A stretch of DNA of 64,000 nt from Sapria himalayana (taxonomy: Eukaryota; Streptophyta; Magnoliopsida; Malpighiales; Rafflesiaceae). Under the pieces are notes generated by a model, which made no database searches, had not been told where the DNA came from, and was given only the letters and a program-made list of their open reading frames with translations. This document shows, one piece after another, positions 41,701-46,663 of the stretch. Numbering within the stretch: position 1 is the stretch's first letter; the number at the start of each line of letters is the position of its first letter. Location of the stretch: NCBI GenBank assembly GCA_029783825.1, contig JAREIK010000500.1, forward strand, positions 1,777,001 through 1,841,000, read 5' to 3'. Position numbers and translations under genes: made by a program.

Positions 41701-44700
41701 CAAACTAAAATATAAATTAAAAATAATAATAATTAATGAATTTAGTAATTATAGTAGAGTATTATCCATGATGTCTAATATTAGAACTAGTCATGACAAT
41801 AAATCTTATGCATGTCTCAATACATACCATATAAATTCTGAATGGACACTAAATAAAAAAATATTAGAATTCTTAAAAATTTTTCATCCTCATTATGGCT
41901 CAACCATTTTTGAGTGCATAATTAAAATTTTTAGAGAATATAAAATTTAATATAAAATATTTATATCACATTCAATAATACATCTAACAATGAAATAATT
42001 ATTAACATATTTGTTGTGACTATTAGAGATATAACTATTAAGAAATATTTTTCATGTTATATGTTTGTGTCACATCACCACCTGGTAGTGCGAGTGGGGA
42101 TGAAAGTTGTTTATCTCCACTTTAGAAAACATATGTAACTCACTAAAATTTCTTCGCATACTTCACATATAATAGGAGTTTGATAGTTTCTATTTGCCTG
42201 TGGAACCAAAAAAAGAAAATTTCAATCGGGTGTGAGATGTCATTGAAATTACACATATCTTATGTTGAAGTCATGTATTAGATAAAAATATGTGATATCC
42301 GACTACGTCAATAATATGAATAACAAACTTATTATTGATGACACTGACTAGACTATAAAAATTTTATTTATAAAATTTTTGAAAATATTTTATGACACGA
42401 CGAATATGTGTTCATACTCTCACGACTTACATTGTACTCAAGTGCATATGCAACATTAGTAGCATATTTAAATAATTTAGAGATGACTCAACACTTAGCG
42501 ATATGATTGTAAAGATGAAAACTAAGTACTTAAAGTATTAGTCAACCATTATTCTCTTTATTGTCTGGCTACATGCATAGATCCCAAAGTTTTAAAAGGC
42601 AAAAACATAAGACGGGATATTTTTGTGTTCATGAGACAAAGCATCAAGTCTCGAGACATTAAGGCATAAATTTCTTGAATATCCCAATATATAATTAATT
42701 AATATTTTAAAATATATAAAATAAAAAAATAAAAAAATAAAAAATCAAAGTTTTATAAATCTTTTTTAAGATGCCCCTTAACTATTAATATAATTTATAA
42801 ATATATTATAATTTATAATATATTTTTAAGACGCCCCTTTGTTAGAGCTCCCTTCGCCCCTCTCCCTTTACTCCACAAGAAAGCTCGATGGAGCTCCCTA
42901 GAGCTCTGTCGAACTCAATGGAGCTCGCATGGAGCTCCGTCAAGTTTATATTTTTTTAATACTTTGAGATGTTTTACTAATGCTTCGTCTTGAGGCACAC
43001 ATCAAGGTGTTAAAAAACACTTTTTAAAATACCGATGAATCATACAATTAAGGTGGAAGGGATAGAGAATATTTTGACATACATATTCTTGTGCATGAAC
43101 AAAAAAAACCTACTTAAAAGGTTCATTCATAAAAAATTGATTGAGCTCTTTATATATTATAATACTAAATATGATAAAAAAAGTAATGAGGCTCTGAGTA
43201 CGAAAATGAATACTATATTTGAAGATGATAACTTTTTCATTTAGTAAACAAAGAGAAAATAATGGGGTGAACTATCGAATAAAAGCAAGCTATTTTGGTA
43301 CTTAGATATTGATTACTGCTAAATATCATCACACTCCGATAATAAAAATCTTAACATTTTACCGTGATAAAAATCATATTAATTCACCTATCCCGTACTA
43401 TCTAAGATAACACAAGATCTATTAACTCCTTCAGTGTCGAGCATAGCATCAAAATTTATTTTTTTTATTATAGTGAATATGATTTCAGATAAAATATCCA
43501 GATTACAGCTAGATATTATTGAGACATTAGTATACATGAAAGATTCTAAGAACTCAAGCTTGGACATCCAGGATCATGCTAAGAATGGATCAAAAACAAA
43601 TGAGTTAGTTGCGAATGATGAATAATAAGATATTAATAATGATTAATGACTGATGACAATTGACGAATTGTGACACTGATATTTATCTTATATCATCATT
43701 GATCATATGTTGTAATGCTGTCAGCCTATCCAAGCACAATTTGGCACAACTTCATCACAGCCAAGTGACGGAACCATGCCACGCTAGTTGTGATGAATCC
43801 ATGTCGGGCCAGACACAGCATAGTACAGTAACTGTGTCATGCCCGATTGGGCCATCTATAACTAGTCGTGTCATGTCGGCCCAGCCCATTTGACACCTCT
43901 AACAGCACGACACAGTGGTCCGATTGGGCTGAGAAAAATAGGTCATGCCAGCACGAGACGACCAGTTTGACACATCTACGCAGAATCCTATTTTGAGACT
44001 TTTAGATATGGCTGGTTCACTTTCTATTATAAGACTTGAGTTTAAAAGGTGCATTACAATCTAACATTTTTCTTTTTGGACTAGTGATCTTATCCATAGA
44101 GTGTGGCTCTAACTTTCCAGATAGAATTTTAGACTTTCTACCCCAAAAAGTTTCCATTAAAAGAAAGTCTTCATGCTTGGATCATGGCTCAAGTCAGCCT
44201 CATGAAAACCTTAAGTTGAGGAGCCCTGTGAAAATGCTCTTTAATGGAACTTAAGCTGGTCGTGATAAAAAAACCACCAGTTTCGCTTGGTGGGCCGGGA
44301 ATGCATGACAACTTCATTTTTCTGGTAAACTACTCGGGCCTCATACAGCCCATGCCAGATTAAACATATTCTGGGCCAAAGCAATGAACCTATTTGAAGT
44401 GGATCATTTCGTACCAGATAAGCCCATGTATGAACAAAGATTAATTTGACTTCTCCACCTAGAGCTACTCAAGGTTAGGAGGGTAGATCCTAGTGAGGAA
44501 GATATAGACACCTTTCCCTAGTTTGTATCAAGAATACTTCACTTAATTTCTTCTGCAGTCTTGGATTTTGGCAGTATTTTATCATGCACTTATAGGACTT
44601 GAGAATCATGAAGAATCTTTTTCATTATTTAGTTATGTATAAAAGATAGAAAGAAAATGACTATAATTTTGAGTATTCATCTATTCTTGTTAGGTATAAG

Positions 44701-46630
44701 TGATTTTTTTCTAGTATTCAAGACTCTTTGTTTTAGGGGCATATATGATACCTGGGCTCCTGGAGGGTTAAGAAAAATTACCAACTTAACCCTTGACCAA
44801 AGTGCTATATTTAGTTATTTACTAAAATTGTTCTTTGGAAAAGAATGATGGATTGCTAGTGTGGAAGATTTGGAAGATATAATTGGAGTACATTGTATGG
44901 TTAGGTTCCATTTGTTTACTTGGTGGAATCAGACATATCTTAACCAAACTGTTTGCATGGGCTCGTCGTGCACTTGAGAGGTCTAGAGAAACTTACCTAT
45001 CTTATAGTTTATGTGCTTTATTTGTCTTTGGTTTCATTGCTTGTTGCTTTGTCTGGTTCAACAATAATGTTTATCCTAGTGAGTTTTACGAGCCAACTAG
45101 ACCAGAAATATCTCGAGCTCAAGCATTTACTTTTTTAGTGAGAGTGGGGCTAATGTGGGATCTGCTCCAGGACCTACTTGGGTTAGGTAAATATCTCCTC
45201 TATGCTTAGGACATCATCTAGGCCAAGAGTCATAGTTGTTTTTATTTCATTTAATTGTTTTTTTTCTCGAATGACAAGACACAGCCAGATGATGTCTGCT
45301 GATTGGTAGTGAGAGGGCTCTTAGTACCTGCATACCTGAAAGGGAACACTAATTTAAAAATTAAATGTTTTTTCTTGCTCTCCCTCATCATCAAGAAAGT
45401 AGTCTATCTATATGCCTAACGAGAGATAGATCGTCTATCGTACGTCTGGCACCCTGTATGCCTAACGAGAGAGAAAGAAAGGAAAGAGCTTGACTTAAAA
45501 GCTAGTAATATCTTTTAATCTCTCAAAAGCCAGCTAGTTTTTCAATCAACCGCACTTACCTTTAGAGCTGGAATGGAAAGGCATACTGATTCTCTGCCCT
45601 AGACCAACTATCTGAAAACTGCCTACGCCTCTCCCAAAAGAAAGAAGAAATTCCTGATCTTCTCAAGAACTAAAGACGAAAATGACCAAACAAAGAAATT
45701 ATTTGAGATGTCCTGCTAACCATAATCAAAGTTTGGAAAAAAGTCTGTGAAAAGATCAACCCTAAAGAGATATTGTGAACAAAAAGTGTAGGTACTTTCT
45801 CATAATTATAAAGATTCAAGAATAAATATTCAAGATAATATAAAAATCTGTTGATAAATGATTATTCATATGACATCAAAGTTATTGATACTACAACTAG
45901 TTTCAGAATCAGATATGATAATCTGAATCATATTATAAATATAGACTGATCATGAATATTAAAGCATTATGATAAAAATGAAAGATATTATTTATATTAT
46001 TTAACAGTTGTTTACTTATTGAGATAAGTATTTATAATTTAAATTATAAATATTTGTCTACAATTATGTATGTAAGTGATAACTCCTAGTCTCAGATTAA
46101 CATGTTTTTAAGTGTTTACTTATGTAGACTGATCGTTGCAAATGAAAAGATTATATTTATATTGAATACCATGTGTCAAACATTTTTTTTGGTTCGATAC
46201 TAAAAGATATTTGAAAATTAGCATATAATGAGAAAAAAATACAGATGATCATATTCATAAACAGCTAAATCTCATCATGTTGAGAAAATTGCAACATGAT
46301 GAGATGATATATTAAGCAGGAGAAGTTGAGACCACTAAGACTCATTTTAGACTACCTTTATCATCTCATCACATATTAATAAATAACAAAACAACTTAAT
46401 AAAAATATTTATTAATTCAAATTAAACAGGAAATAAATGGGCTAAAGAAAAAAAAAATTATATCCACTATAATTCTCATGTCTTATTTTTGCAAGAATAT
46501 AGTATTTTGTTTGAAAGTATTTAGCCAGTGTGCTTGGTTTAGTTGATGGTAAAAAGAAGCCTATTATGAGTTACATCTATGCGGCTATTAAAAAAAATAA
46601 ATGAAATAATTATCAACTTTAATAAAGATA

Positions 46631-46663
<33 letters not shown>

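Larger units (their letters stand above)
40686..43978 (+). mobile_element. hAT DNA transposon D, possibly nested pair
   Basis: The outer terminal repeats TAAAGATGTCAAATGAGTCG (40686) and, reading leftwards, TAGATGTGTCAAACTGG (43978) define 3293 bp. A second pair lies inside: CAGATGCGTCAAATGAGTCG (41132) and, leftwards, TAGAGGTGTCAAATGGGC (43901). Flanks share CAGAA(A)T, a weak candidate target duplication. The two pairs suggest either one hAT inserted into the end of another or terminal duplication. A 445 bp insertion at about 42586-43030 interrupts the interior. Confidence 0.78.
29450..45790. mobile_element. Organelle-derived insertion (NUMT with plastid segment), split by two hATs
   Basis: About 9.3 kb of less AT-rich sequence remains in three pieces (29450-33440, 37155-40685, 43979-45790) once the hAT elements are removed. 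The evidence is a mitochondrial-type trnS-GCU, a trnN-GUU of the plastid-like form that plant mitochondria use, and a plastid psbD-psbC fragment ending abruptly in non-plastid sequence. That combination fits mitochondrial DNA carrying a plastid piece. All are decayed, as expected after transfer to the nucleus. A separate plastid insertion next to a mitochondrial one is an alternative. Most of the insert has no recognisable gene, as is usual for plant mitochondrial intergenic DNA. Boundaries are approximate. Confidence 0.72.
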
